NCBI RefSeq assembly: GCF_009183365.2
Contig: NZ_CP068230.1
Location: forward strand, 1,517,001-1,581,000
DNA: 64,000 nt
Direction: 5' to 3'
From: Shewanella algae
GTDB lineage: Bacteria; Pseudomonadota; Gammaproteobacteria; Enterobacterales; Shewanellaceae
This document shows, one piece after another, positions 1 to 8,416 of this stretch. The notes beneath the pieces were generated by a model that saw only the letters and a list, made by a program, of their open reading frames with translations, ran no database searches and was not told where the DNA came from. The position numbers and the translations under genes are program-made. Position 1 is the first letter of the stretch. Every line of letters starts with the position of its first letter.

Positions 1-933
1 GGTAACAGTTGGGCCTTTGGTGATGATATTGCTGTGCTTGGTTTGCCAGGGGAAGCGGTCACCCAGATAGAGATTTTCCCCGGCCCATTGGCCCACTATC
101 CAAGGGTGAGCGTGGTAAGAGTGAACCAGGAGAAAATCTTCGGGGTATTGCATCATCTCTCTACTGACATCAAAGCTGAATGCCTGTGGATCCACTGTCA
201 CGACTATGTCAGGTTTTATCCCGTGATTGATGAGCTTGGCAGCAATGCGGGAAACCGCGAATATGGTCATTCTCTGTTGATTGGCCTTGAGCCAATCGAG
301 CTGTAAGTCCATTGAAGGGCCGCCCGCGACTATAATGGCGGTTTCCCCTTCAAAATGCCCTCGCAGTATTTCTACCGGAGAGTGGTTATCGCAGACATTT
401 TCCAGTTGCCGCTGTACAAACTCTTTCTGGTTGTAGTTGACACCTTGATTGAAACGTTCGTGATCCAATGCCTGTGCAATAGCACTTTTTAGCAAAATAT
501 ACTCGGGAAGCGTCTCGGCTGCTGCGGCCATAGAGTGGTAATGGCGGTATTGGCCTTTGGCGATACAAATATCATTACCGGCTTGTTTGAGTATCTCGGG
601 CAATTCGGCTTCTGTAGTGATCCATAACTTACTCTTGAGTGAATCTGGAAGGTCAATATTGAGTAGGTTCAACACTTCCGGCAGTTCGACGAAGATAAAG
701 CGGCTTCCGGCTGGAAGCTCCATAGACAGTATATAGTTGGCCAACAAGCCAGAATCCATGCCGGTGAAGATGTAAAGGGTGTCTTCAGCCGTTAATTGCT
801 TGGCGAATTTATTGCGATATTGGCTTGCCGAGTCGAATTGTTCAAACATCTGCCGGTTGATCGCCGGCAGATAGGTTTCGTTGAAACGGCTAACGGCAAA
901 GGTATTGAGCATGGCTGATGGAGTGCTTTGCAT
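1..933 (-). CDS. Maf-family flagellin glycosyltransferase (motility accessory factor), 3' end cut by window
   Basis: The minus-strand frame is open from an ATG at 933 through the left edge: 311 codons with no stop, so the C-terminus lies outside. Around residue 205 is the family signature AIIVAGGPSMD followed by a segment like DIVVTVDP, typical of the Maf/DUF115 (MptE-like) fold. Maf proteins are thought to transfer CMP-activated nonulosonates (pseudaminic or legionaminic type) to Ser/Thr of flagellin in the cytoplasm before export. It is divergent from pseB, with about 290 bp between, and a second Maf-like gene lies at 14605-15936. The family call is secure; the sugar donor is inferred from the neighbouring pathway genes. 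Confidence 0.85.
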   Translation of the reverse strand, partial: MQSTPSAMLNTFAVSRFNETYLPAINRQMFEQFDSASQYRNKFAKQLTAEDTLYIFTGMDSGLLANYILSMELPAGSRFIFVELPEVLNLLNIDLPDSLKSKLWITTEAELPEILKQAGNDICIAKGQYRHYHSMAAAAETLPEYILLKSAIAQALDHERFNQGVNYNQKEFVQRQLENVCDNHSPVEILRGHFEGETAIIVAGGPSMDLQLDWLKANQQRMTIFAVSRIAAKLINHGIKPDIVVTVDPQAFSFDVSREMMQYPEDFLLVHSYHAHPWIVGQWAGENLYLGDRFPWQTKHSNIITKGPTVT

Positions 934-1225
934 CTGGGCCCCTGATGGCTTGGACGCCAATTGTCTGACGTTTTACTGTGCTTGAGTCCATAATCTCAAG
1001 ATATGTGCCAGTTTTCAAAGAGGTGAAGTGATCTCTGTATTGAAAATCGGCTTTTGACTTTGTCTCCTAAGTTTTTGTTATACAATGAAACCTATACTGT
1101 GCATACTTTAAGTTGTTGGTTAATAGCCTGGTTTGGCTCAGATTTTGTATATTGACCGGGATAAGAGGATGACGTAAAGCCATTCAGGTTTATCGTCAGC
1201 GTAAAAGCAGAGGGCTGGATAATAT

Positions 1226-2221
1226 ATGTTCAACAACCAAACAATACTCATTACTGGTGGGACAGGTTCCTTCGGACAGAAATACACCAGAACTCTGCTG
1301 GCTCGCTACAAACCCAAGCGTTTAATTATCTTTTCCCGTGATGAGCTCAAGCAGTTCGAGATGCAGCAGCAGTTTAATGATCCCTGCATGCGATACTTTA
1401 TCGGCGATGTGCGCGATAGTGACCGTTTGATGCAGGCGATGCAGGATGTGGACTATGTGATTCATGCCGCAGCGATGAAACAGGTTCCGGCTGCTGAATA
1501 CAATCCTATGGAATGTATCAAGACCAATATCCATGGCGCCGAGAATGTAATTAAGGCGGCGATCAGCAATAAAGTGAAGAAAGTGATCGCGCTATCGACC
1601 GATAAGGCGGCCAGTCCTATCAACCTCTATGGTGCCACCAAATTGGCCTCCGATAAGCTGTTTATTGCAGCCAATAACATCGTCGGCACCAGCAAAACAC
1701 GTTTTGCAGCGGTGCGTTATGGCAATGTGGTGGGGTCCCGGGGCTCTGTGGTGCCGTTTTTCAAGAAGCTTGTTGCCGATGGCGCTGAGTCCTTGCCGAT
1801 AACCCATCCGGAGATGACCCGCTTTTGGATCACCCTGCAGCAAGGGGTGGATTTTGTGCTGAAGAACTTTGCGCGGATGCAGGGCGGGGAGATCTTTGTG
1901 CCCAAAATTCCTTCTGTGCGTATTACCGAGTTGGCCAAGGCTTATGCTCCGCACCTGGAGCATGAGATTATCGGTATCCGTCCCGGCGAGAAAATGCACG
2001 AAATCATGTGCCCTGCAGATGACTCACACCATACTCTGGAGTTTGACGATCACTTTGTTATCACGCCAAGCATCCGGTTCTTTGGCCGGGAAACCGATTT
2101 CTGTACCAATGCGCTTGGAGAGACAGGGCAGCCGGTAGCAATGGGATTTGAATATAACTCGGGAACCAACCCTCATTTTCTGGTCGGGGATGAAATAGTC
2201 AAGCTGGATGCAGATGTATGA
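1226..2221 (+). CDS. pseB: UDP-N-acetylglucosamine 4,6-dehydratase (inverting), PseB
   Basis: 331 residues, the usual length. An extended-SDR Rossmann motif TGGTGSFG is at residues 10-17, AAAMKQVPAAEYNP at 81-94, and the PseB/FlaA1-type catalytic set STDKA (124-128) plus YGATK (135-139), where a Thr-Asp-Lys triad assists the Tyr/Lys pair. The family removes water from UDP-GlcNAc and inverts C5, the first step of pseudaminic acid synthesis. The stop overlaps the next start by 4 bp (ATGA), so pseB and pseC are translationally coupled. The start at 1226 gives the normal N-terminus; the Shine-Dalgarno sequence is weak. Product strongly supported. Confidence 0.95.
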   Translation: MFNNQTILITGGTGSFGQKYTRTLLARYKPKRLIIFSRDELKQFEMQQQFNDPCMRYFIGDVRDSDRLMQAMQDVDYVIHAAAMKQVPAAEYNPMECIKTNIHGAENVIKAAISNKVKKVIALSTDKAASPINLYGATKLASDKLFIAANNIVGTSKTRFAAVRYGNVVGSRGSVVPFFKKLVADGAESLPITHPEMTRFWITLQQGVDFVLKNFARMQGGEIFVPKIPSVRITELAKAYAPHLEHEIIGIRPGEKMHEIMCPADDSHHTLEFDDHFVITPSIRFFGRETDFCTNALGETGQPVAMGFEYNSGTNPHFLVGDEIVKLDADV

Positions 2222-3381
2222 TCCCATATGGCAAACAGAATATCAGCCAAGACGATATTGATGCTGTCGTTGAAGTTTTGCAATCCGACTGGCTGACTCA
2301 AGGCCCCAAGGTGCCGGCGTTTGAACAGGCGATATGTAACTATACTGGCGGCAAATTCGCCGTTGCGGTAAACAGCGCCACATCGGCTTTGCATATTGCT
2401 TGCCTGGCACTCGATGTCGGGCCAGGCGACAGGGTGTGGACATCCCCCATTACCTTTGTGGCTTCCGCCAATTGTGCCTTGTACTGCGGCGCGAAAGTGG
2501 ACTTTGTTGATGTCAATCCCGAATCCGGGAACATGTGCCCTGAAGCGTTAAAGGCCAAGCTGGATCAGGCTAAACGAGAAGGTACTCTACCCAAGGTGGT
2601 TATTCCGGTTCATCTTTGTGGTCACAGCTGTGATATGGCTGCTATCGCCGAACTGGGTAAAGCGTATGGATTCAAGATCATCGAAGATGCCTCCCATGGT
2701 ATCGGTGGCAGTTATCAGGGGCATAAGCTTGGCAGCTGTGAGTTTTCGGACATCACGGTTTTCAGCTTTCATCCAGTCAAGATAATTACCAGCGCCGAAG
2801 GCGGAATGGCACTGACCAAGAGTCAGGTATTGGCCGATAAGATGACGCTTTTTCGCAGTCATGGGATCAGTCGAGAACCCAATACCCTATTGCGCCCCGA
2901 TGAAGGCGGCTGGTACTACGAGCAACATACCCTGGGCTTCAATTACCGTATGACAGATCTGCAGGCGGCGCTGGGGCTTTCGCAACTTAAGCGCTTGGAT
3001 GAATTTGTCTGCAAGCGCAACCAACTGGCCACTTATTACAGCCAAGCATTGGTCAAGTTGCCGGTTGTGGGCGTGGAGCCTTTACCCGGTAGTATGAGTG
3101 CTCGTCATCTTTATATGATACGTCTCAAGGAGGCCGGGCGGCGCCGGGCGGTGTTCGATACCATGCGAGAGCGAGGCGTTCAGGTGCACGTGCATTACTT
3201 CCCGGTGCACTTGCAACCCTATTACCTCTCTCTTGGCTTCAAAGAAGGCGCTTTCCCGGCAGCAGAGCAGTTTTATCATGAGATATTGACTCTGCCTTTG
3301 TATCCGGCTCTGGATGAAACCGCTCAGCAAAAGGTGCTTGATGAGTTGACCGCCAGCCTAAATACCAGGGCGGCATCTTAA
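2218..3381 (+). CDS. pseC: UDP-4-amino-4,6-dideoxy-N-acetyl-beta-L-altrosamine transaminase, PseC
   Basis: 387 residues of the DegT/DnrJ/EryC1 PLP-dependent sugar aminotransferase family. EDASHGIG at 166-173 supplies the acidic residue facing the PLP pyridine nitrogen, and FSFHPVK at 192-198 carries the Schiff-base lysine (K198), followed by SAEGGM. The N-terminus MIPYGKQNIS is typical of PseC. It aminates the 4-keto sugar made by PseB using glutamate. The 4-bp overlap with pseB makes a two-gene operon. The next step, N4-acetylation by PseH, has no candidate in this window. Confidence 0.94.
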   Translation: MIPYGKQNISQDDIDAVVEVLQSDWLTQGPKVPAFEQAICNYTGGKFAVAVNSATSALHIACLALDVGPGDRVWTSPITFVASANCALYCGAKVDFVDVNPESGNMCPEALKAKLDQAKREGTLPKVVIPVHLCGHSCDMAAIAELGKAYGFKIIEDASHGIGGSYQGHKLGSCEFSDITVFSFHPVKIITSAEGGMALTKSQVLADKMTLFRSHGISREPNTLLRPDEGGWYYEQHTLGFNYRMTDLQAALGLSQLKRLDEFVCKRNQLATYYSQALVKLPVVGVEPLPGSMSARHLYMIRLKEAGRRRAVFDTMRERGVQVHVHYFPVHLQPYYLSLGFKEGAFPAAEQFYHEILTLPLYPALDETAQQKVLDELTASLNTRAAS

Positions 3382-3476
3382 GCTCGAGAATGTAAACTCG
3401 AAAATGTCAGCTTGGGACTGTCAGACTGTCAGACTGTCGTGCTGCCGTTTGCTTTACCCTTTGCGACTATTTTTTT

Positions 3477-3548
3477 GCGACTAGCTTTGTCGCTCTCTTT
3501 GCCGCTCTCTTTACAACTAGCTTTGCCACTAGCTTTGTCGCTATTTTA
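3477..3548. repeat. Six 12-bp imperfect tandem repeats at the 3' end of the pseF/pseG fusion gene
   Basis: Six consecutive 12-mers follow without a gap from 3477, all variants of one pattern; the first is GCGACTAGCTTT and the second GTCGCTCTCTTT. The last unit overlaps the stop codon of the minus-strand gene (3541-3543). Because 12 is a multiple of 3, the repeats read on the minus strand as four-residue lysine-bearing repeats in frames other than the one that terminates. Together with upstream GTCAGACT-like repeats near 3415-3440 they fill the 159-bp space between convergent genes. Confidence 0.8.
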
Positions 3549-5250
3549 GTAGCGAGCTGATTTCAGCCATCAGCTGCTTGATGCCGCCATGGTTGGCAAA
3601 GACCCTGGCGGCCTCTGTTTGCAAATTTTCGCGCACTTTGGCATCACTGAGCAACAGTTCCAGTTTGTGAATGGCATCAGAGAGCGAGTCGCTGATAAGG
3701 CAAGATTGCGTTTTCTCCAACAGTGCCAGCTCGGCGTCATCGCACAGATGCAAGGGCGGCAGCAGCAAAGTCGCCGCCCTTGCATAGATGGATTCAAACA
3801 GCGACAAGCCATAACAGCTCAGCACCACTTCGGATTCGGCAATCAATTGCTTGAGATTTTCCGGATTTTTAAGCACTTGGATATTACACCCGGCGGGCAA
3901 TCGTGGCCTCGGTGCCAATGGCCCCTGGATCCAGACTATCGGCCAATCGGTATGCAGTTGACTCAGTAACCCTGGCAACGCTTGGCCATACCCCAGGGCA
4001 TCGCTGCCGCCGGTCAATACCAAAATTTGAGGCTTCTTCGGCCTTTGGGGAAGGGGACTGAACAGGTAGTTTTGCCAGCCGGAAGATACCTTGGGATGTT
4101 GCAGTGAGGTATTGAAGCTGGGAATGAACAGCCAATCCAACTCAGGTAACAGCGGCGCCAGTTTGTCTATGCCGACAAGTTTGCATCCCTTGTGTCTTAG
4201 GTTTTGCAGCGCCTGCTTGATGGCAGGTAGAGCGATAAAATCCGGGTGGAGATCCAGTATGATCAGCGGGCTGGCATCGGCCTTCAACGCAGTAAGCCAT
4301 TCCGCTTCTGTTTGATACCAAGTGACTTTTGCTGATGATGTCTGGGCGAGTGAGTTAGGTGTCGAGCCTTCGTAGAGCGCATGAACTTGGGCACCTATGG
4401 CCAGATACTCCTGCAAGGCATCGGCGATTAACTCGGCGCGCTTGAAGTGTCCCAGGCCGATCTCCGCTCCCAAGTGACAATAGATGCCGGCCTTGGCGTA
4501 TTGACGATCAGCGGCCTTTTGCTGCACATGGGCGTTGATGGCACTCAAGGCCGGGTCACTGAGCAGTTGCTCCTGAACCCAGACGAGGCTAACGATAGAG
4601 TCTGCAGGATGCTCGGCGTACCAGCGGCGGTAGACCTCAGTCATGAAGCGGTAATCGGCCTGGGTATCGACAGAGATTCGCTGGTGGACTTTTGAATAGT
4701 CGCCGCTGTCGGGAATGCTCAAACGTTCGAGTATCGGGGTTAACTTATCCCCATAGCCTACGTGTTCTCTGGACATGGCACATTGACTGACCGACATCAA
4801 TTTGTCCCAGCCTCGGCGGCTATAGAAGGCCATCCCTTCATGCATAGAAACAACGCCTGGGTTCAGTTCAATGCTGTCTTTCCCCGATGCCTTGAGCGCT
4901 TTCAGCCCATGGTCGATAAAGCCGGGATCTATCAGTGGACAATCACCGCAGACGTAGAGAATATAATCCGGATCTTGCCTTTGGATTATGCAATCAAGCC
5001 TTGCCATCAGGTCGTTGACATCGCCTTCATAGGGATGACATTCGACGCTATGCTCAGTAGCCCAATCCAGCAGCGGGCGGTTAAAGTCATCTGCGGTTGT
5101 GGCCAGTTCACAGTCATTTACTTCTTGGCATTGCATCAGCCTTCGCCAAATATGGCTAATCATGGGGTCGCCGGCCAGTGGCAATAAGTGTTTTCCCGCC
5201 AGGCGACTGGAGTTGAGCCTGGCCCCGACAATGGCAAGTGTCTTGGTCAT
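3541..5250 (-). CDS. Fused cytidylyltransferase (PseF/SpsF-like) and UDP-sugar hydrolase (PseG/SpsG-like)
   Basis: 569 residues with two domains. Residues 1 to about 240 resemble SpsF/NeuA-type cytidylyltransferases: GARLNSSRLAGKHL near 9-22 for nucleotide binding, CGDCPLID at 101-108 with the metal-binding aspartate, and VDTQAD at 194-199. From about 255 a GT28-like fold begins with GLGHFKR (265-271), matching the G-x-GH segment of PseG, and a later GGSDA loop. PseF charges the nonulosonate with CMP; PseG removes UDP from the intermediate sugar. Fusing the two puts an early and the last soluble step on one chain. It overlaps the downstream-reading GH57-like gene by 4 bp. Domain assignment good; exact sugar unknown. 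Confidence 0.8.
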   Translation of the reverse strand: MTKTLAIVGARLNSSRLAGKHLLPLAGDPMISHIWRRLMQCQEVNDCELATTADDFNRPLLDWATEHSVECHPYEGDVNDLMARLDCIIQRQDPDYILYVCGDCPLIDPGFIDHGLKALKASGKDSIELNPGVVSMHEGMAFYSRRGWDKLMSVSQCAMSREHVGYGDKLTPILERLSIPDSGDYSKVHQRISVDTQADYRFMTEVYRRWYAEHPADSIVSLVWVQEQLLSDPALSAINAHVQQKAADRQYAKAGIYCHLGAEIGLGHFKRAELIADALQEYLAIGAQVHALYEGSTPNSLAQTSSAKVTWYQTEAEWLTALKADASPLIILDLHPDFIALPAIKQALQNLRHKGCKLVGIDKLAPLLPELDWLFIPSFNTSLQHPKVSSGWQNYLFSPLPQRPKKPQILVLTGGSDALGYGQALPGLLSQLHTDWPIVWIQGPLAPRPRLPAGCNIQVLKNPENLKQLIAESEVVLSCYGLSLFESIYARAATLLLPPLHLCDDAELALLEKTQSCLISDSLSDAIHKLELLLSDAKVRENLQTEAARVFANHGGIKQLMAEISSLLK

Positions 5251-7229
5251 AGCGACTGTTCCTCTGTTTTGGGTGTTTCTGTTGCCGAAGGGCGAGAGGT
5301 TTGGCTAACTGGACTGATGCACAGCTCAAGGCTCAACAGTTGCCCGCCGGGTTTGAGGGTTTCATCGGCCTCAGCCAGCGAAAACCACAGCCGATTCAGA
5401 TATTGTTCATCGATTTTTTTGCTGGAAATCATCGGCAAGGCGGCACAAAGCGCGGGGTTCCAGTCAATGCGAATGCCTCTTGCCCGGGTGCCAAAACAGA
5501 TGGAGCCCGAGGTTGCCCCCAAGGCGCTGGATGAGGAGACTATCGAGGAGATTGGCGCGCCCTGATCCATGTCACTGGTTATCTGGAAATATTCATCCCT
5601 GTGGCCACCGAGGCGAGTCTGATACCAGGCCCGCTGCTCACAATCGAGTAGGGTCATAAAGCCCAAGCGTACCGAGGCTTCCGGGCGGCTGCTCTCTTCG
5701 AAATGAAAGCCGCTAAAGAGGCGCTCACCTTCGAGCCGATACCACTTTAATATCGCGCCGCTCTTGAGCGCTTGGCGGCAATAGATGACCAGGCAGCCGT
5801 CTTGCTCCCCTAGCTGGTATTCCACACGGTTGAGATCGGCCACTCTGTCGCGGTCGCGAAAACGCTCCAGCAGGAGGTGATTGCTGTAAAAATCGACGCC
5901 ATAGCTGATATGGTCGAAGTAGCCGTGTGACAGGGTACCGACAACGGCTTCAAAGTCATGGCTGGCAAAGGCCAGCGTATCAATTGCCAGACCGCGGTTG
6001 CCGTTGAGTGTCAGCCTGATGTCCGGGGTTTGCACCTCCAGCCTACGCCTGGCCTCATCATAATGAATGTGGATGTCTTTACGGGTTTGCCAGGGCGTAA
6101 ATGTTGACGCGGCCGAAGCCATCTGGGGTAATGCCAGCGCATCGTAGCGCGCTTGGGTCAGGTGGGTTCTGAGATCGCTGGCCCAGAGGCGGCACAAGTC
6201 TCGCCAACTCTCATCGTCTGTATTGGGCTGCGCCTTGAGCTCAGCCAGCCTTTGGTAACAAAGGCTATTGAGGTGGAGATCATTGCGGCCGCTCAGTCCC
6301 CAACGGGTAATGTTGTATTTGGCCTGTTTTTTGACCGAAACCGGGTGCTGGGCATTGGTGAGTGCCAGGGGTTCTAAGCCTTGCCAATGTTGAAGCAGCT
6401 TGGAGGGGAGGCTCCACTGGTAGCCATCCATGTCATTGAGGGCCATGAACAACTGCGCTATGCGCTGCCATTCGCCGCTTATTGGCTCGGCTTCGGTATG
6501 GTAGCGCCCGGGACGGAAGTCAAACACTTCGGCGTCGCTGCCATAAACCGGAAATGCCAGAGTGCCGGGTTTCAACACCTTGCGCAGATATTGCAGATAA
6601 TCTTCCAGAGTTAGCTCGCCGTGAACATAGCGCTGGAACTTTTGAAAGGCGATGGCATGGTTCCAGATGACCTTGATCTGTCGGCCGCTGGCGCTCTTTA
6701 ACGATTGCGGCCGCATTAGCCGCTCTCGTTGCCACTCTGGGTTATGGGAAAAGGGATTGTCCCACTCCACCACCACGGCTTCGAAGCCTTCATCTATGTA
6801 GATATCAAGCAAGCCGGCTGAAACCGCTTGTTCATTGAGATAGGCGAGTCTGGGGCTTATGCCCAACAGGCGCTGATAAGCCTCTTGACCCAGCCTCAAG
6901 TTGGCACAGTTGACCTCGGCCGGGATCAGCGGCCCTATGATTTGGCTGTCGCCGCTGGCAACCAGCTCGCATTTTTGTTGCTCCAACAGTTCTTTGAAGC
7001 GAATGACCCAGGCTGGGTCTACCGCGTTGATACACTCGAGTGTATAAGCGGTTAGCTCAAGACCAACAGGTATGCCCCCCTCAGCCAACTGCAGCAATGG
7101 CCAGTAGCAGCGTTTTACCACCTCAGAGTGCTGCTCTGTTTCAACGGAGGAAAACGCCAGGTTGAGGTGAAAAACCGTGTATAGGGCTACCCGTATGTTT
7201 GAAGCTGGCATGGATGCTTGGCTGGTCAT
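5247..7229 (-). CDS. Glycoside hydrolase family 57-like protein of the glycosylation locus
   Basis: 660 residues. The N-terminal half resembles the GH57/38-type (beta/alpha)7 barrel: an opening strand VALYTVFHLN near residue 14, a GLELTAYTLE segment near 57, and a conserved-looking YIDEGFEAVVVEWDN stretch near 148-162 with acidic residues. The C-terminal half (about 390-640) is beta-rich, like the all-beta domain following GH57 catalytic domains. No signal peptide is seen, so it should act in the cytoplasm. It is the first gene of a minus-strand pair with the pseF/pseG fusion (4-bp overlap), which ties it to sugar metabolism or glycogen-like substrate supply. Its activity is not known to me; GH57-like is a fold-level call. 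Confidence 0.6.
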   Translation of the reverse strand: MTSQASMPASNIRVALYTVFHLNLAFSSVETEQHSEVVKRCYWPLLQLAEGGIPVGLELTAYTLECINAVDPAWVIRFKELLEQQKCELVASGDSQIIGPLIPAEVNCANLRLGQEAYQRLLGISPRLAYLNEQAVSAGLLDIYIDEGFEAVVVEWDNPFSHNPEWQRERLMRPQSLKSASGRQIKVIWNHAIAFQKFQRYVHGELTLEDYLQYLRKVLKPGTLAFPVYGSDAEVFDFRPGRYHTEAEPISGEWQRIAQLFMALNDMDGYQWSLPSKLLQHWQGLEPLALTNAQHPVSVKKQAKYNITRWGLSGRNDLHLNSLCYQRLAELKAQPNTDDESWRDLCRLWASDLRTHLTQARYDALALPQMASAASTFTPWQTRKDIHIHYDEARRRLEVQTPDIRLTLNGNRGLAIDTLAFASHDFEAVVGTLSHGYFDHISYGVDFYSNHLLLERFRDRDRVADLNRVEYQLGEQDGCLVIYCRQALKSGAILKWYRLEGERLFSGFHFEESSRPEASVRLGFMTLLDCEQRAWYQTRLGGHRDEYFQITSDMDQGAPISSIVSSSSALGATSGSICFGTRARGIRIDWNPALCAALPMISSKKIDEQYLNRLWFSLAEADETLKPGGQLLSLELCISPVSQTSRPSATETPKTEEQSL

Positions 7230-7476
7230 TTGTCGATGTCAAAGCTGTATATGTTTGAATAATAACAAATGCGATGGAGATGACCAGTAACAACTTGATA
7301 AGCCCATCCGAGGTTAGTAGTCGCTTTTACCCGCTTTAACTCGCTAAACTAGATACAGATTATTCAATTCCGGGTGAATGAGGCCGATAACCAGGAATAT
7401 ATAAGTCCTGGCTTATAACTTGCATTCAATACGGACAGCGTTGGATTAGTGACACATATTGCATTGAGGAAAGCAC

Positions 7477-8388
7477 ATGGTATCAATTGGTTGTGATAAG
7501 CACTCTGGCCCATTACTCGATGAGGTTGGCGGGTTTCAGGTCATAGACTGCCAAGTGTGTGGTTTTAAACATGTGCACCCGCTACCCACAGCAGCCGAGC
7601 TGGAAACCGTATACCGGCACGAATACTATGTCAATGATAAGCCATTGTTTATCAAGGAAGGTACCGCAGATAGCCAATGGTGGCAGCAGGTGTATTCTGA
7701 TAGATTTGATACTTTGGAAGATTGCTTGCCGGAGAATGAGCGCAGAATACTGGATGTGGGTTCCGGTCCGGGGTTTTTCATCCAACACGGCCAGCAACGC
7801 GGTTGGTCAGCCATCGGCATAGAACCCTCAGTTAGGGCTTGTGAACATGCCCGCAGTTTGGGTACTGAGGTTATTGAAGACTTCTTCACCGAAAGTAGCG
7901 CTGCCAAACTGGGTAAGTTTAACGCTATCCACGCGAACGCCGTGCTGGAACACATTCCCAATCCCATCGAAATGTTAGCCTTAATGAGGGATTCTTTGGT
8001 TTCCGGGGGAGTGCTATGCGTTGTTGTTCCCAACGACTATAACCCCTTTCAAGAGACACTGAGAGAGATTGAGGGATATCGTCCCTGGTGGGTTGCTCCG
8101 CCTCATCATCTGAATTTCTTTGATTTTGACTCACTCGGTAACTTACTTGAAAAGATGGGGTTCGACGTCTTCCTCAAAGAAACCACATTTCCGATGGATA
8201 TGTTTTTACTCATGGGTGACAACTATGTTGATGACGGCCAGTTGGGGCGGGCGTGTCATCAAAAACGGATCAGATTCGATACACAATTGAATAAAGCAGG
8301 TCGTAACTCGAGTAAACGGGCCTTCTATCAAGCCTTGGCCAATGCCGGCTTGGGAAGAGAAGTAGTTTTATTTGCCAGAAAGGTCTAG
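7477..8388 (+). CDS. Class I SAM-dependent methyltransferase with N-terminal Cys/His zinc-ribbon-like segment
   Basis: 303 residues. The SAM-binding motif I, ILDVGSGPGFF, sits at 91-101, and a post-I segment with an acidic residue (GIEPS) follows. The N-terminus carries C6-x2-H9 and C25-x2-C28 in the pattern of a small zinc-binding module that precedes the Rossmann domain in many sugar methyltransferases. ATG at 7477 is preceded by GAGGAA at good spacing. It opens a five-gene plus-strand run with the genes up to 13387. A role in O- or N-methylating the flagellar sugar is inferred from context. Confidence 0.75.
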   Translation: MVSIGCDKHSGPLLDEVGGFQVIDCQVCGFKHVHPLPTAAELETVYRHEYYVNDKPLFIKEGTADSQWWQQVYSDRFDTLEDCLPENERRILDVGSGPGFFIQHGQQRGWSAIGIEPSVRACEHARSLGTEVIEDFFTESSAAKLGKFNAIHANAVLEHIPNPIEMLALMRDSLVSGGVLCVVVPNDYNPFQETLREIEGYRPWWVAPPHHLNFFDFDSLGNLLEKMGFDVFLKETTFPMDMFLLMGDNYVDDGQLGRACHQKRIRFDTQLNKAGRNSSKRAFYQALANAGLGREVVLFARKV

Positions 8389-8416
8389 TCAGACGCGACA
8401 AAATAAGGAGAAAACA

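Noticed and set aside
3477..3548. 12-bp repeats as a CRISPR array
   Set aside because: Units are contiguous and far too short, with no spacers.
8372..8416. Earlier start for the nucleotidyltransferase-methyltransferase fusion
   Set aside because: Strong Shine-Dalgarno sits at ATG 8417; the extension is basic and overlaps the preceding gene.
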